A stretch of DNA of 64,000 bases, taken from the NCBI GenBank assembly GCA_947459215.1, contig CANHCQ010000004.1:1-64000 (forward strand), written 5' to 3'. Positions 16,578-25,927 of the stretch are shown one piece after another. The notes under the pieces are model-generated. The model made no database searches. It was not told the origin of the DNA and saw only the letters and a list, made by a program, of their open reading frames with translations. A program made the position numbers and the translations under genes. Numbering within the stretch: the first letter of the stretch is position 1; the number at the start of each line of letters is the position of its first letter. This stretch comes from Phycisphaerales bacterium (GTDB lineage Bacteria > Planctomycetota > Phycisphaerae > Phycisphaerales > UBA1924).

Positions 16578-18548
16578 ATGCGCAGTCGTCCGTCCCGCTC
16601 GATGACCGGCACGATCACCCGTGGCATGAGCCGCACCCTCGCGCTCGTCGCCGCCGCGGTCGCCACGCTCTGCGGGAGCGCGCTGGGACAGTTGACGTAC
16701 TCGCAGCAGAACCGATCGGTGACGGCGATCGGGCCGGGCGGCGGCACGACATCCACTCAGGCAGCCACGAACTTTGACCTGTTCAGCGGTTCGGTCGGCT
16801 CGCCGGGACCCAGCGGCGGGCTTTCCCTTGCTTCGCAGGTCTCGGAGCTCTTGCCGCTGCAGATCAAGGCGCAGGGCAGCGCGATCCGGGGCCGCCACGC
16901 GCAGAATCAGATCGGGCAGGCGTCGAGCAACTTCTACGTCCGTTTCACGCCCATCAACAACGCGACATTCACCTACACGTTGCTCGGGAGCTTCGCCTCC
17001 GGCAGCATCACGGGGCCGGGTGTCAACATCACGCTGCCTGGTTCATCAAACAGCGGTCAGGGTGTCTTGCAGGCCGGCGCAATCTACGAGATCACCCTCT
17101 CGACCGCCGGTGCGATCCAGGGTCCCCAGACCCTCGAGGGGCTGTACGAACTGGTGCTGACGCTCACCGGCGTCAACGCGGCCGAGCAGTCCAGCGCGTT
17201 CACCTATCAGGGCGTGCTCCGAGGCGACAACGGTCCGATCGACGGAGCGGCGGATGTGCGCTACAAGCTCTATCCGGCCGAGCAGGGCGCGTTCGCGATC
17301 GGTACCCCGCTGGAGTTCCCCGCCACGATCGTGCAACGGGGCGTGTTCACGCATCGGCTGGACTTCGGCGATGTGTTCGCGGGCAAGGAGCGCTGGCTGG
17401 AGATCGCGGTCCGCACGCCGCCGGGCATCGGAGACTACACGGTCATCGGGCCGCGCACGCGGATCGAATCCACGCCGTACGCGTCCTACGCGCTCGCATC
17501 CGGCGGCGCGCCGTGGTCGGGCATCACCGATGTGCCGGCGAACGTGGCCAACGCCTTCTCGCCGTGGCAGAGCGTGGCCGGTGGCATCGTCTACCCGAAC
17601 TCCGTGGCGATCGGAACCAACGCGGTGTCGGGCTCGGACAATCTGGTCTTGAGCGACACGGCACCTCGTCTGCTGATCCAATCAACCATCGGTCAGTACG
17701 CGGGAGTGCGAGTCAAGAACACGCAAGCCGAATACTTCATGGGCGCCAACAACGGCGCCGAGTGGCATGTGTTCGACAACAACGCCGGCGTGCCCCGCAT
17801 CCGCCTCCGATCGAGTGGCAATCTGGGCATCGGCGACATCGCGGCCGAGCAGAAACTGAGCGTGGCAGGAACCGTTCAGGTCGTCACCGGAAGCAGCAGC
17901 GCACCCAACTTCCTCGCCTTCGGCGGCGTGGGCAACACGCTGGGAACAGCGGAGAACACCGACCTCTTCGCGTTCCAGCGCGTCAACATTTCGTCGTCGC
18001 CCGCGAACAGTTCCGAGCTGCGGCTCATTCTCGGCGACGACAATGTCACCGGCCCCAGCGCGGACTTCTTCACCATCGGGACCATCCCCGGTGGCAACTG
18101 GAACCCGACCTTCGGCTTCCGTTCCGACGGCCTCGCGAGCAAGCCTGGCGGCGGGTCATGGGCGATCATCTCCGACCCGCGCACCAAGCACGACGTCGAG
18201 CCGCTCAAGGGCACGCTCGATCGCCTGCTGTCGCTCCGCGGCTACCAGTACTACTACAACGACATGGAGATCAAGAACGGCCGCGCGCTCCCGGGGCTGC
18301 AGATCGGGCTCATGGCCGATGAGGTTGAACGGGTCTTCCCCGACTGGGTGAGCCGTGACAAGGACGGGATGCGGATGGTGACCGAGCGGTCCACGACGGC
18401 GCTGATGGTCGAGGCGCTGCGCGATCTGCGGGCGGAGAAGGATGAACAGATCCGGCGGCGGGACGAGAAGATCGAATCCCAGGGCCGCGAGATCCAAGAT
18501 CTCAAGACACGCCTGCAGCAGATCGAGGAGATGCTGAAGTCTCGTTGA
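16578..18548 (+). CDS. Secreted tail-spike-like protein with S74 chaperone domain
   Basis: A 656-residue protein; ATG 16578 has AAGGAG seven bases upstream. Export signal MSRTLALVAAAVATLCGSALG. Residues ~40-195 form a Ser/Thr/Gly-rich beta domain. From ~205 comes the YQG module (SAFTYQGVLRGDNGPIDGAA ... PYASYALA ... PWSGITDVPANV). From ~530 comes the S74 intramolecular chaperone: SDPRTKHDVEPL with the Ser and Lys of the self-cleavage dyad, LMADEVERVFPDWV, and a C-terminal coiled coil. In phage tail spikes this domain trimerises the fibre and then cuts itself off. A trimeric surface fibre is inferred. Confidence 0.85.
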   Translation: MRSRPSRSMTGTITRGMSRTLALVAAAVATLCGSALGQLTYSQQNRSVTAIGPGGGTTSTQAATNFDLFSGSVGSPGPSGGLSLASQVSELLPLQIKAQGSAIRGRHAQNQIGQASSNFYVRFTPINNATFTYTLLGSFASGSITGPGVNITLPGSSNSGQGVLQAGAIYEITLSTAGAIQGPQTLEGLYELVLTLTGVNAAEQSSAFTYQGVLRGDNGPIDGAADVRYKLYPAEQGAFAIGTPLEFPATIVQRGVFTHRLDFGDVFAGKERWLEIAVRTPPGIGDYTVIGPRTRIESTPYASYALASGGAPWSGITDVPANVANAFSPWQSVAGGIVYPNSVAIGTNAVSGSDNLVLSDTAPRLLIQSTIGQYAGVRVKNTQAEYFMGANNGAEWHVFDNNAGVPRIRLRSSGNLGIGDIAAEQKLSVAGTVQVVTGSSSAPNFLAFGGVGNTLGTAENTDLFAFQRVNISSSPANSSELRLILGDDNVTGPSADFFTIGTIPGGNWNPTFGFRSDGLASKPGGGSWAIISDPRTKHDVEPLKGTLDRLLSLRGYQYYYNDMEIKNGRALPGLQIGLMADEVERVFPDWVSRDKDGMRMVTERSTTALMVEALRDLRAEKDEQIRRRDEKIESQGREIQDLKTRLQQIEEMLKSR

Positions 18549-18619
18549 CTCCCACCGCTCCCGTCGCCAACGCGACCGGGGCGGCTTTCCAACATCGCGC
18601 CCTTGCGTCCGGAGGTTCC

Positions 18620-20074
18620 ATGCGTCGTTTCGCTTCGTTCGTGTTGTCGGCGGCATTGGCTTATGCAGTTTCGGGCAGCGCATCGCCCGCATCAGCCCAG
18701 ATCGCGCTGCCGGCGTCGTTCACTTATCAGGGCTTCGTCGCAGAGAACGGCTCGCCAGTGAACGGCACCGCGGACCTGAGCTTCTCGTTGTGGTCCGATC
18801 CGGTCTCGACGCTTGCGGCCAGCCGTCTCGGCAATCCGCAGACCATCCAAGGCGTGGCGATCGATCGCGGCCGCTTCACGGTGGAGCTCAACGCCAGCGG
18901 GCAGTTCTCCGCGAATGCGTTCACGGGTGACGCACGCTGGCTGGAGGTGAGCATCAACGGCGTGCCGCAGCTGCCGCGGACGATGATCCTCGCGGCGCCC
19001 TACGCCCAGCGGGCACTGATCAGCAACAGCCTGCGGCTTCCCTTCTCAGCGTCGCTGGCGATCCCGTCTGGCCACGCGTTCAGGATCGCCACCGACGCGG
19101 GAAGCGGCAACGGGTCCATCATGGGCGCCGCGGGCTCTCCGATCTCCACCAACGTGAGTTCGCTCGAACCGACGGGCGTCCGGGGCGACAGCTTCAACGG
19201 CACGGGCGTGCTCGGTGTCTCGGCCGGCCCGAGCCGCGTCGGCGTCGCCGGGGTCAATGATTCTCCGAGTGGTATCGGAGTCTTTGGTACGTCGAAGGGC
19301 GCTTCGGGCGTCGGCGTCAGCGGCGAGGCCAGCAGCGTGTTCGGCGTCGGCGTGCGTGGACGAGCGACCAGCGTCGGCGGCGCGGGCGTGCTGGCCCAAT
19401 CAACCGACGGCAAAACCTTTGCGCTCATCGCCGAGAACACCGGCAACGGCGTGACCTTCTTCAGCAAGGGCGAGAGCATCTTTGCCGGGGATGTCTCGCT
19501 GGGTAGTGCATCGTTCTCCGCAGCGGCGGGCAAGCTCATCCTCCGCAACAAGAGCACCGACAGCATCCTTCTCCGACCCGATGTGCTGACCGCCAACGAG
19601 TTCGTGCAGATCACCTTCGCCGATCCCGACGGCGGAACGCCGACCGTCGGCCTGCGCTACACCGATTTCGGCCCCCCGGGACGCATCGACGTCGTCGGTG
19701 GCCGCCTCCGCGGCGTGCTCGAGAACACCTCCACCATCCGCGCCAAGCACGACGTCACACCCGTCGGCAGCGCCCTGCACGATCTGCTCCGGCTCCGAAC
19801 CGTGGAATTCACGTGGAACGCCGAGTACGGCGGCGGGCGCGACGTGGGCCTGATCGCCGAGGAAGTGGCGGCGATCTTCCCGAGCGTCACCAGCTCCCGC
19901 GATGGGCAAGTGGACAGCATCCGCTACAGCGGCGTGACCGCACTCCTCGTTCGCGGCATGCAAGAGCAGCAGGAGCAACTGGAGGCCCAGCGCCGCGAGG
20001 CGGCGACGCTGCGCGAACAGAACGCCAGGCTCGAGGAACGGCTGCGAAGGCTTGAAGAGCGGCTTGCCCGCTGA
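18620..20074 (+). CDS. Secreted YQG-module protein with S74 chaperone domain
   Basis: A 484-residue protein with GGAGG five bases before ATG 18620 and a clear signal peptide (MRRFASFVLSAALAYAVSGS..ASAQ). The YQG module starts at once (ASFTYQGFVAENGSPVNGTA). The middle is a run of Gly-Val-rich short repeats (GTGVLGVSAG, GVGVSGEASS, VFGVGVRGRA) likely to build a beta-helix. From ~370 the S74 domain has STIRAKHDVTPVG (Ser and Lys of the dyad kept), GLIAEEVAAIFP and a long coiled coil rich in Glu/Arg. It sits 71 bases after a paralogue and likely shares its transcript. Confidence 0.87.
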   Translation: MRRFASFVLSAALAYAVSGSASPASAQIALPASFTYQGFVAENGSPVNGTADLSFSLWSDPVSTLAASRLGNPQTIQGVAIDRGRFTVELNASGQFSANAFTGDARWLEVSINGVPQLPRTMILAAPYAQRALISNSLRLPFSASLAIPSGHAFRIATDAGSGNGSIMGAAGSPISTNVSSLEPTGVRGDSFNGTGVLGVSAGPSRVGVAGVNDSPSGIGVFGTSKGASGVGVSGEASSVFGVGVRGRATSVGGAGVLAQSTDGKTFALIAENTGNGVTFFSKGESIFAGDVSLGSASFSAAAGKLILRNKSTDSILLRPDVLTANEFVQITFADPDGGTPTVGLRYTDFGPPGRIDVVGGRLRGVLENTSTIRAKHDVTPVGSALHDLLRLRTVEFTWNAEYGGGRDVGLIAEEVAAIFPSVTSSRDGQVDSIRYSGVTALLVRGMQEQQEQLEAQRREAATLREQNARLEERLRRLEERLAR

Positions 20075-20096
20075 CAGTCCCGCGTACACTGACCCC

Positions 20097-20504
20097 ATGG
20101 TCGAGATCAAGGTTCGCTACAGCGGCGGCAAGAAGTGTGACCTCCAGCACCCCGAGGGCGCGACGCTCCGCAGCGATGCGCCCAAGGACATCGGCGGCGA
20201 CGCCAGCGCGTTCTCGCCCACCGACCTCGTCGCCAGCGGGCTCGCCTCGTGCATCCTCACCACCATGGCGATGTTCGGCGAGCGTCACGGGATCGACCTC
20301 ACCGGCGCGACCGCGACCGTCGAGAAGCACATGAGCCAGCCGCCCGCGCCCCGCCGCATCGCGCGGCTGCCGGTCGTGGTCACGCTGCCCGCCAGCGTGC
20401 CCAACGAGATGCGCGAGCGCCTCGAGCGTGTGGGGCACACCTGTCCGGTGCACGCGAGCCTGCATCCCGAGGTGGATGCGCCGATCACGTACCGTTACGC
20501 CTGA
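20097..20504 (+). CDS. OsmC-family protein
   Basis: A 135-residue cytoplasmic protein of the OsmC/YhfA type. The two cysteines of the family are present in SGLASCILTTMAMFGE and VGHTCPVHASL. Family members either reduce organic hydroperoxides with these cysteines or bind thiols; the short N-terminus (MVEIKVRYSGGKK) fits the YhfA-like branch of less certain function. It begins 22 bases after the S74 gene, but its role seems unrelated to it. Confidence 0.88.
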   Translation: MVEIKVRYSGGKKCDLQHPEGATLRSDAPKDIGGDASAFSPTDLVASGLASCILTTMAMFGERHGIDLTGATATVEKHMSQPPAPRRIARLPVVVTLPASVPNEMRERLERVGHTCPVHASLHPEVDAPITYRYA

Positions 20505-20736
20505 ACGCGCGTGCCGCTGCCGTTTCGAGTGAGCGCTCGCCCCGCGAACGTCCTAGAACAATCCAAGGGGAATCCCTGTGCCTCGTGTGCCGTGAGCGCC
20601 CGGCTTCACCTCGCCTGGAACGGGCCGACGCCTGTACTCAATCTGCATGCCGCAGACTGCGGCAGCGGGGTTGGCGCGTGACGAAAAGTTCGATAGGATG
20701 TTCCGAGCCGCAATCGGCTTCACAAGGAACATCCCG

Positions 20737-22116
20737 ATGCATCGCTTTGTTGCCCCCGCCCTCGGACTGCTCGTTGCACTCACCTCAAGCGCTCTCGCCC
20801 AGACCTACTTCAGTACTGATCAGATGATCATCCCGATCAACGCCGCCGCGACGGGCGGACGCGCGGGAGTCTACCCCAGCACGATCAACGTGAGCGGCGG
20901 GCCGGCGAGGATCCAGGACATCACCGTCACGCTGACAAACATGCAGCACGGCGCGCCGTCGGACTTCAACGTCCTGCTGGTCGGTCCGCAGGGTCAGAAG
21001 GTGCTCCTGATGCGCGGCTGCGGCGGCAACCAGGCGATCTCGCTGACCACCGTCAACTTCAATCAGAACGCCGCGGCGTCGCTCACGTCCGGCGGCAAGA
21101 TTCTCCCCGGCACGTACAAGCCCACGCAGTTTGGTGCCGTGCCGCTGCCGCCACCGGCCCCCGGCACGCCATATGACACTTCGCTGGGCGTCTTCACCGG
21201 CACCAACGCGAACGGCGCGTGGACCCTCTACGTCTGGGACGACTTCAACGACGCCGCCGGCGGCGCGATCAACGGCTGGTCGCTGAACTTCACCGGGCAG
21301 ACGCAGACCTCGTTCACCTATCAGGGCGTGCTCGAGAAGGACGGCACGCCGATCAGCGGCGACGCGAACGTCCGCTTCACGCTCCACGGCGGCGCGGTGA
21401 GCTCGGTCCTCGATCAGCCGCTCGCCGGCCCGATCGTCCGCTCGTTGACGGGGCTGGAGAGCGGGCTGTTCACGACCGATCTGGACTTCGGCAGCGCCGT
21501 GTTCGCGCCGCGGGAACTGTGGCTCGGGATCGAGGTCGAGTCGCCCCCGGGTTCGGGCTACACGCCGATCTCGCCCCGGACGCGTCTGGCCATCGTGCCG
21601 ATTGCGGGCCGGGCGCTGAACGCCGACAAGGCAACGACGGCCGATCGGGCAACGACGGCCGACAGCGCAACGACGGCCGGCAGCGCACCCTGGAGCGGAA
21701 TCACGGGCGCACCGCTCGCAGTCGCGAATCCGCCGCGGGTGTTCTCATTCGTGACCACGCCCACGTCGAACACCATCACCCCGGTGAGCGAGTCGCAGCT
21801 GCCCTACACGGTCCTGAGCGGGAGCGATTTTCAGGCGGGCATCGCGGTCGTTGACTTCTCGATCAGCGGCTTCACCAACATCGCTCAGACCGGCTTCCAG
21901 TTCCGCTTCCGGATCGGCAACACGTACAGCTCGCCGGTGAACTTCTTCTTCAATCAGGCGGGCGTGCACCAGTCGTTCTCCGGCAAGGTGGTGATCCCGG
22001 TCCCTGCTGGCTCGCAGGCCTGCAGCCTGTGGGTGACCCGCACCTTTGGCTCGGGCAGCTTCCAGGTTGATACCAGCGATAGCGTGACTTACACGATCCT
22101 GAACTTCCGGCAGTAA
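20737..22116 (+). CDS. Secreted protein with P-domain and YQG module
   Basis: A 459-residue protein with AAGGA eight bases before ATG 20737 and signal peptide MHRFVAPALGLLVALTSSALAQ. Residues ~25-185 match the P (proprotein convertase homo-B) domain: ITVTLTNMQHGAPSDFNVLL, LMRGCGGN and GAWTLYVWDDFNDAAGGAI. The YQG module follows (SFTYQGVLEKDGTPISGDAN), then a six-residue repeat ATTADR/ATTADS/ATTAGS and PWSGITGAP. The C-terminal ~120 residues form a beta domain of unknown type; there is no S74 domain. Probably an exported adhesin or carbohydrate/peptide binder; no protease domain is present. Confidence 0.83.
   Translation: MHRFVAPALGLLVALTSSALAQTYFSTDQMIIPINAAATGGRAGVYPSTINVSGGPARIQDITVTLTNMQHGAPSDFNVLLVGPQGQKVLLMRGCGGNQAISLTTVNFNQNAAASLTSGGKILPGTYKPTQFGAVPLPPPAPGTPYDTSLGVFTGTNANGAWTLYVWDDFNDAAGGAINGWSLNFTGQTQTSFTYQGVLEKDGTPISGDANVRFTLHGGAVSSVLDQPLAGPIVRSLTGLESGLFTTDLDFGSAVFAPRELWLGIEVESPPGSGYTPISPRTRLAIVPIAGRALNADKATTADRATTADSATTAGSAPWSGITGAPLAVANPPRVFSFVTTPTSNTITPVSESQLPYTVLSGSDFQAGIAVVDFSISGFTNIAQTGFQFRFRIGNTYSSPVNFFFNQAGVHQSFSGKVVIPVPAGSQACSLWVTRTFGSGSFQVDTSDSVTYTILNFRQ
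21631..21684 (+). repeat. 18-base tandem repeat inside the P-domain protein gene
   Basis: Three units of GCAACGACGGCCGA plus four variable bases encode ATTADR, ATTADS, ATTAGS. The unit length keeps the frame, so copy number could vary without breaking the gene. Confidence 0.8.
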
Positions 22117-22128
22117 CAGATGGTCCGA

Positions 22129-22160
22129 GAATTCTGCTCGCAAGCAGCGGAATTCTTGCT
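22129..22160 (+). terminator. Hairpin after the P-domain gene
   Basis: GAATTC TGCT CGCA AGCA GCG GAATTC, followed by TTGCTTT. Two paired arms with a small bulge, 13 bases after the stop codon; the T-rich tail is weak. Confidence 0.6.
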
Positions 22161-22234
22161 TTCCGCGAGGTCGATTGTGTGCCCTGCAGTAGACTCCGAT
22201 AATTCGCCGCAAGTGTCGGCGTCGAGGAGTTTCT

Positions 22235-23752
22235 ATGTGCAGGCTCCATCGCGCGGTTCACGCGTTTGCATTGGGATCTCTCACCCTGGCTTGCGTCGCT
22301 CGCGCCCAGAACGTCTTCTCCAACAACTCGCCCATCACCATCCCATCGAGCGGGAACGCGATCCCGTACCCGAGCACCATCGGCGTCGGCGGACTCACGC
22401 CACCGGGCAACATCACCAACGTGGTGGTAACGCTCAAGGGCCTGACGCACCCGCGGCTTTCAGATGTTGACATTGTGCTGGTCGGCCCCGGCGGTCAGCA
22501 CTGCGAGTTGCTCTCCGACGCGAGCCCCGACGCGGCGATCGCTGGGGCCGATCTGACCTTTTCGCGGACAGGGCGTGTGATCCGCGCGGGGGATGCGTTG
22601 GGTTCGGGCACCTACGCCCCGGTCAATCTCGGCTTTACGCTTGAGAACTTCCCCGGACCCGGACCGGGGATCGTGAGCAACACAGATCTTGCGGTCTTTG
22701 ATGGCACATCGGCGGTGGGCACCTGGTCGCTGTTCATCATCGACGACAGCACCGGCCCCTCCGCCACCACCGGCTCGATCGCGGGCTGGTCGATCCGGTT
22801 CAACGATCCGATCCAAGAGACAGTGCAATCCGGCGCCGAGTTCTCGTACCAGGGCGTGCTGACCAAGAACGGCACGCCCTTCACGGGGATCGCCGACCTG
22901 CGATTCTCGCTCTGGAACGACGCCAACAGCACACTCCCCGGCACGCAGTACGGCGGATCCATCCTGCGTACCGGCGTGCCCGTCAGCAACGGCGTCTTCA
23001 CCGTGCAGCTCGATTTCGGATCCAGCGTCTTCTCCGAGAAGCGCCGCTTCCTGCAGGTCGAATCCAAGGTCGCGGTAGAGATCGACTTCACGCCGATCTT
23101 TCCTCGGACTCCGGTCACGGGCGTGCCCTTCGCCGGGACCACTCCCCTGGCTAAGGCCGCGACTCGCCTCGACGCGCCCGACGGGTCGCCGATCAACGTC
23201 GTCGAGGTGGACAACTTCGGCTCCGTCAAGATGAACGCGCCGCTCTCGATCGTGAGCACGCTCGACGTGGGCGCCACACTGACGGCCAACGGCGGGATCA
23301 CGTTGCCCGCGACCAGCCGCAGCCGCATGTACCCCGCGAGCGCATGGCTGCCCAGCTCCAGCGTGTTCTCGTACACCCTCAGCAACAACGACTGGTTCGT
23401 GGGCTCCACCGCGGCTCAGTTGGTGTCGGTGGTGTTGCCCCTGAACATTCCCGACGGCGCGATCATCCGCGAGGTCACCATCTTCTGCGAGGACCTCTCG
23501 ACGAGCTCCGGTCTGACGTGCGCGCTTCGCAGAGTGCAAAGTACCGGGGCTTCGGCTGTGTCGGTCGCCTCGCAGACGACCGTCGGAAGTCCGGGATTCA
23601 CGTCGCTCAACCTGACCGGGCTCAATGAACCGACCGATGCGTCCACGGTCGCTCACAGCCTGCTCGCGACATGGACCGTGCCGGCGACAACAAGCCAGAT
23701 CCGGATCGGCAACGTCCGGGTGAAGTACGACATCACGTCGCCGCTGCCCTGA
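22235..23752 (+). CDS. Secreted protein with P-domain and YQG module (second copy)
   Basis: A 505-residue paralogue of the preceding gene. Signal peptide MCRLHRAVHAFALGSLTLAC; GAGGAG lies upstream of ATG 22235. P-domain at ~25-195 (VVVTLKGLTHPRLSDVDIVL, GTWSLFIIDDSTG, IAGWSIRF), then the YQG module (EFSYQGVLTKNGTPFTGIAD, LDFGSSVFSEKRRFLQVE). The last ~150 residues are a different beta domain, and no S74 domain is present. The order P-domain then YQG is shared only with the previous gene, so the pair arose by duplication and then exchanged C-terminal domains. Confidence 0.83.
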   Translation: MCRLHRAVHAFALGSLTLACVARAQNVFSNNSPITIPSSGNAIPYPSTIGVGGLTPPGNITNVVVTLKGLTHPRLSDVDIVLVGPGGQHCELLSDASPDAAIAGADLTFSRTGRVIRAGDALGSGTYAPVNLGFTLENFPGPGPGIVSNTDLAVFDGTSAVGTWSLFIIDDSTGPSATTGSIAGWSIRFNDPIQETVQSGAEFSYQGVLTKNGTPFTGIADLRFSLWNDANSTLPGTQYGGSILRTGVPVSNGVFTVQLDFGSSVFSEKRRFLQVESKVAVEIDFTPIFPRTPVTGVPFAGTTPLAKAATRLDAPDGSPINVVEVDNFGSVKMNAPLSIVSTLDVGATLTANGGITLPATSRSRMYPASAWLPSSSVFSYTLSNNDWFVGSTAAQLVSVVLPLNIPDGAIIREVTIFCEDLSTSSGLTCALRRVQSTGASAVSVASQTTVGSPGFTSLNLTGLNEPTDASTVAHSLLATWTVPATTSQIRIGNVRVKYDITSPLP

Positions 23753-23842
23753 GGCGACGGGCCCTTGGCAAGCATCCGGCCGAGCCCTCGCTGGTCGTCG
23801 ATTCGCCCTTCAACCTAGGCTTTCCCCCTTAGGAGATCGCCC

Positions 23843-24982
23843 ATGCGCGTCATCGTCACCGGCCAGATCGGGATGGACAAAAAGCCGTACCTCGACACCG
23901 TCGCCAAGTTCGCCGGTCAGCAGGGCGAATCGCTCCAGGTCTTCCACGTCGGCGACATGATGTACAAGGAAGCCCCGGACGTGAAGGCGGGGAAGATCCT
24001 CGACCTGCCGCTGTCGCGGCTCAACTCGCTCCGCCGCGCCGCGTTCAAGGACATCATCGCCGACTCGCGCGATCAGAAGAACGTGCTCGTCAACACCCAC
24101 GCCACCTTCCGCTGGCGCCACGGCCTGTTCAGCGCGTTCGACTTCGATCAGATCGCCAAGTTCCAGCCCGATCTCTTCATCTGCCTCGTCGACAACATCG
24201 AGGTCGTGCACGACCGTCTCCATAAGGAGCACGAGATCGACGCCACGCTCAAGGACTGCATGGTCTGGCGCGAGGAGGAGATCCTCGCCACCGAACTCAT
24301 GTCCAAGGCGATCCCCGGCTCACAGTTCGCGATCATGGCCCGCGGCCGCCACGCCAGCACGACCCGCACACTCTTCCGGTTGGCCTGCCGCCCGCAGATG
24401 AAGAAGGTGTACCCGTCGTTCCCGATGAGCCACGTCGTCGACATGCCCGAGGTGCTGGCCGAGATCGACGCGTTCCGCGCCGCGCTGGCCGAGCACTTCA
24501 TCACGTTCGATCCGGGTGACGTGGACGAGAAGCTGCTGCTCGAGCGCTCCATCGCCGCGGCTCGCGAGGGCAAGGAGTTCCTCGACGTGACCCCCCACTC
24601 CTACGGCGGGTCCAAGAACGCCGAGGGCACGCCGCTGCGGGTCCGCATCCGCGAGGTGCTCGACATCGCCGGCGACATCGACGGCCAGATCTACATGCGC
24701 GACTTCAAGCTCATCGATCAGTCCGACATGATCGTCAGCCTGATCCCCGAAATCCCCACCGCGACCGGCAAGGAGTTCCCCGGACTCTCCAGCGGCGTGG
24801 AACGCGAGCTGCACCACGCCTTCGAGCACACTAAGGAGGTGTTCGTCGTGTGGAAGCCCAAGAAAGCCCCGAGCCCGTTCATCACCGAGACCGCGACGAA
24901 GATCTTCACCAGCGTGCCTGAGGCGCTGAAGTACTTTGAACAGAACGGGTACTTCGCGGAGAAGAACTTGTTTGGGAACTGA
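23843..24982 (+). CDS. Kinase-like plus deoxyribosyltransferase-like fusion protein
   Basis: A 379-residue soluble protein with AGGAG seven bases before ATG 23843. The first half looks like an archaeal-adenylate-kinase-type P-loop fold (MRVIVTGQIGMDKKPYLDTV, later NVLVNTHATFRWRHG and FICLVDNIEVVHDRL). The P-loop is irregular: GQIGMDKK instead of GxxGxGKS/T. The second half from ~255 resembles nucleoside 2-deoxyribosyltransferases: DFKLIDQSDMIVSLIPEIP, then SGVERELHHAFEHTKEVFVVW, where a Glu in that loop would be the nucleophile. The similarity is by eye and moderate. A nucleotide-metabolism or nucleotide-sensing role is plausible but unproven. Confidence 0.6.
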   Translation: MRVIVTGQIGMDKKPYLDTVAKFAGQQGESLQVFHVGDMMYKEAPDVKAGKILDLPLSRLNSLRRAAFKDIIADSRDQKNVLVNTHATFRWRHGLFSAFDFDQIAKFQPDLFICLVDNIEVVHDRLHKEHEIDATLKDCMVWREEEILATELMSKAIPGSQFAIMARGRHASTTRTLFRLACRPQMKKVYPSFPMSHVVDMPEVLAEIDAFRAALAEHFITFDPGDVDEKLLLERSIAAAREGKEFLDVTPHSYGGSKNAEGTPLRVRIREVLDIAGDIDGQIYMRDFKLIDQSDMIVSLIPEIPTATGKEFPGLSSGVERELHHAFEHTKEVFVVWKPKKAPSPFITETATKIFTSVPEALKYFEQNGYFAEKNLFGN

Positions 24983-25056
24983 ACGGCCGTCTTGACGCGG
25001 CTGCTAGTCTCGAGAACGGTCGATTCCCACCTGAGATTGGCTGAGGAGAGAGAGCC

Positions 25057-25893
25057 TTGCACAACACCATTTCGTTGTTCGCCGCCCTGTGCGTCACCGC
25101 GCCGCTTGCGAGCGCTAGCACGGTGGTCTTCTCCAACAACTTTGATTCGACTATTCCGCCGCAGGTCTCGGCGGGAGTGGCTGCCATCACACCGGTCCAG
25201 TTCTTCGCCGGCCTCGGACCCAGCGGCTACCAGTTCGGCGGTTCGTTCCTGCGCAGCCCGACGGGCAACACCGTCACCGTCACGCTCAGCGACCTGCCTG
25301 CACACACCACGCTCAGCATGGACTTTCTGTTCGCTGCCATCGATTCGCTCGACGGCACCGGCACGTTCCCCGAGGGCGACTTCCTGAACGTGAAGCTCGA
25401 CGGCGTCTCGATCTTCCGTGAATCGTTCGCGAACGCTACCGCCAGTCAGGATCAGACCTATGTCGCGCCGCCGGGTGGGCTGCTCGCCCGACGGATTGAC
25501 CTCGGCTTCACCGGCCCGGGCTCCTTCTACACCGACAGCGCGTACGACATGAGCGTCGATCCCCGATTCCACAACCTGCCGCACACGGCGAGCACCGCAA
25601 CGATCTCATTCGTCATGGAGGGCCCGGGCATCCAAGACCTCAACGACGAGTCCTGGGCGATGGACAACCTGCGGATCTCGGTCAACGCCGCCGCGTGTGT
25701 TGGCGATCTCAACAGCGACAATCAGGTGGACGACGCCGACTTCCAGATCTTCGTCGTCGCCTACGACATCCTCGATTGCGCCGATGCGTCGATGCCCGCC
25801 GGATGCCCGAGTGACCTCACGGGCGATGATCTCGTCGACGACGCTGATTTCCAGGTGTTCGTCGCGGCATACGACCAGTTGGTCTGTCCCTGA
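25057..25893 (+). CDS. Secreted dockerin-tailed protein
   Basis: A 278-residue protein with a TTG start (GAGGAG upstream) and signal peptide ending SLFAALCVTAPLASAS. The body (about 25-200) is a beta-sandwich-like domain (FSNNFDSTIPPQV ... SWAMDNLRISVNA) similar to planctomycete lectin-like extracellular domains. The tail has two calcium-loop repeats: DLNSDNQVDDADFQIFVVAY and DLTGDDLVDDADFQVFVAAY, ending QLVCP. First of seven such genes in a row, all on the plus strand. Confidence 0.85.
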   Translation: MHNTISLFAALCVTAPLASASTVVFSNNFDSTIPPQVSAGVAAITPVQFFAGLGPSGYQFGGSFLRSPTGNTVTVTLSDLPAHTTLSMDFLFAAIDSLDGTGTFPEGDFLNVKLDGVSIFRESFANATASQDQTYVAPPGGLLARRIDLGFTGPGSFYTDSAYDMSVDPRFHNLPHTASTATISFVMEGPGIQDLNDESWAMDNLRISVNAAACVGDLNSDNQVDDADFQIFVVAYDILDCADASMPAGCPSDLTGDDLVDDADFQVFVAAYDQLVCP

Positions 25894-25927
25894 CCGCCTC
25901 GCTCACTGGCTCCGTCGGAACACCCGC

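Noticed and set aside
16578-20074. Prophage tail genes
   Set aside because: S74 domains are phage-like, but both proteins have export signals and there are no capsid, terminase, integrase or other phage genes nearby.
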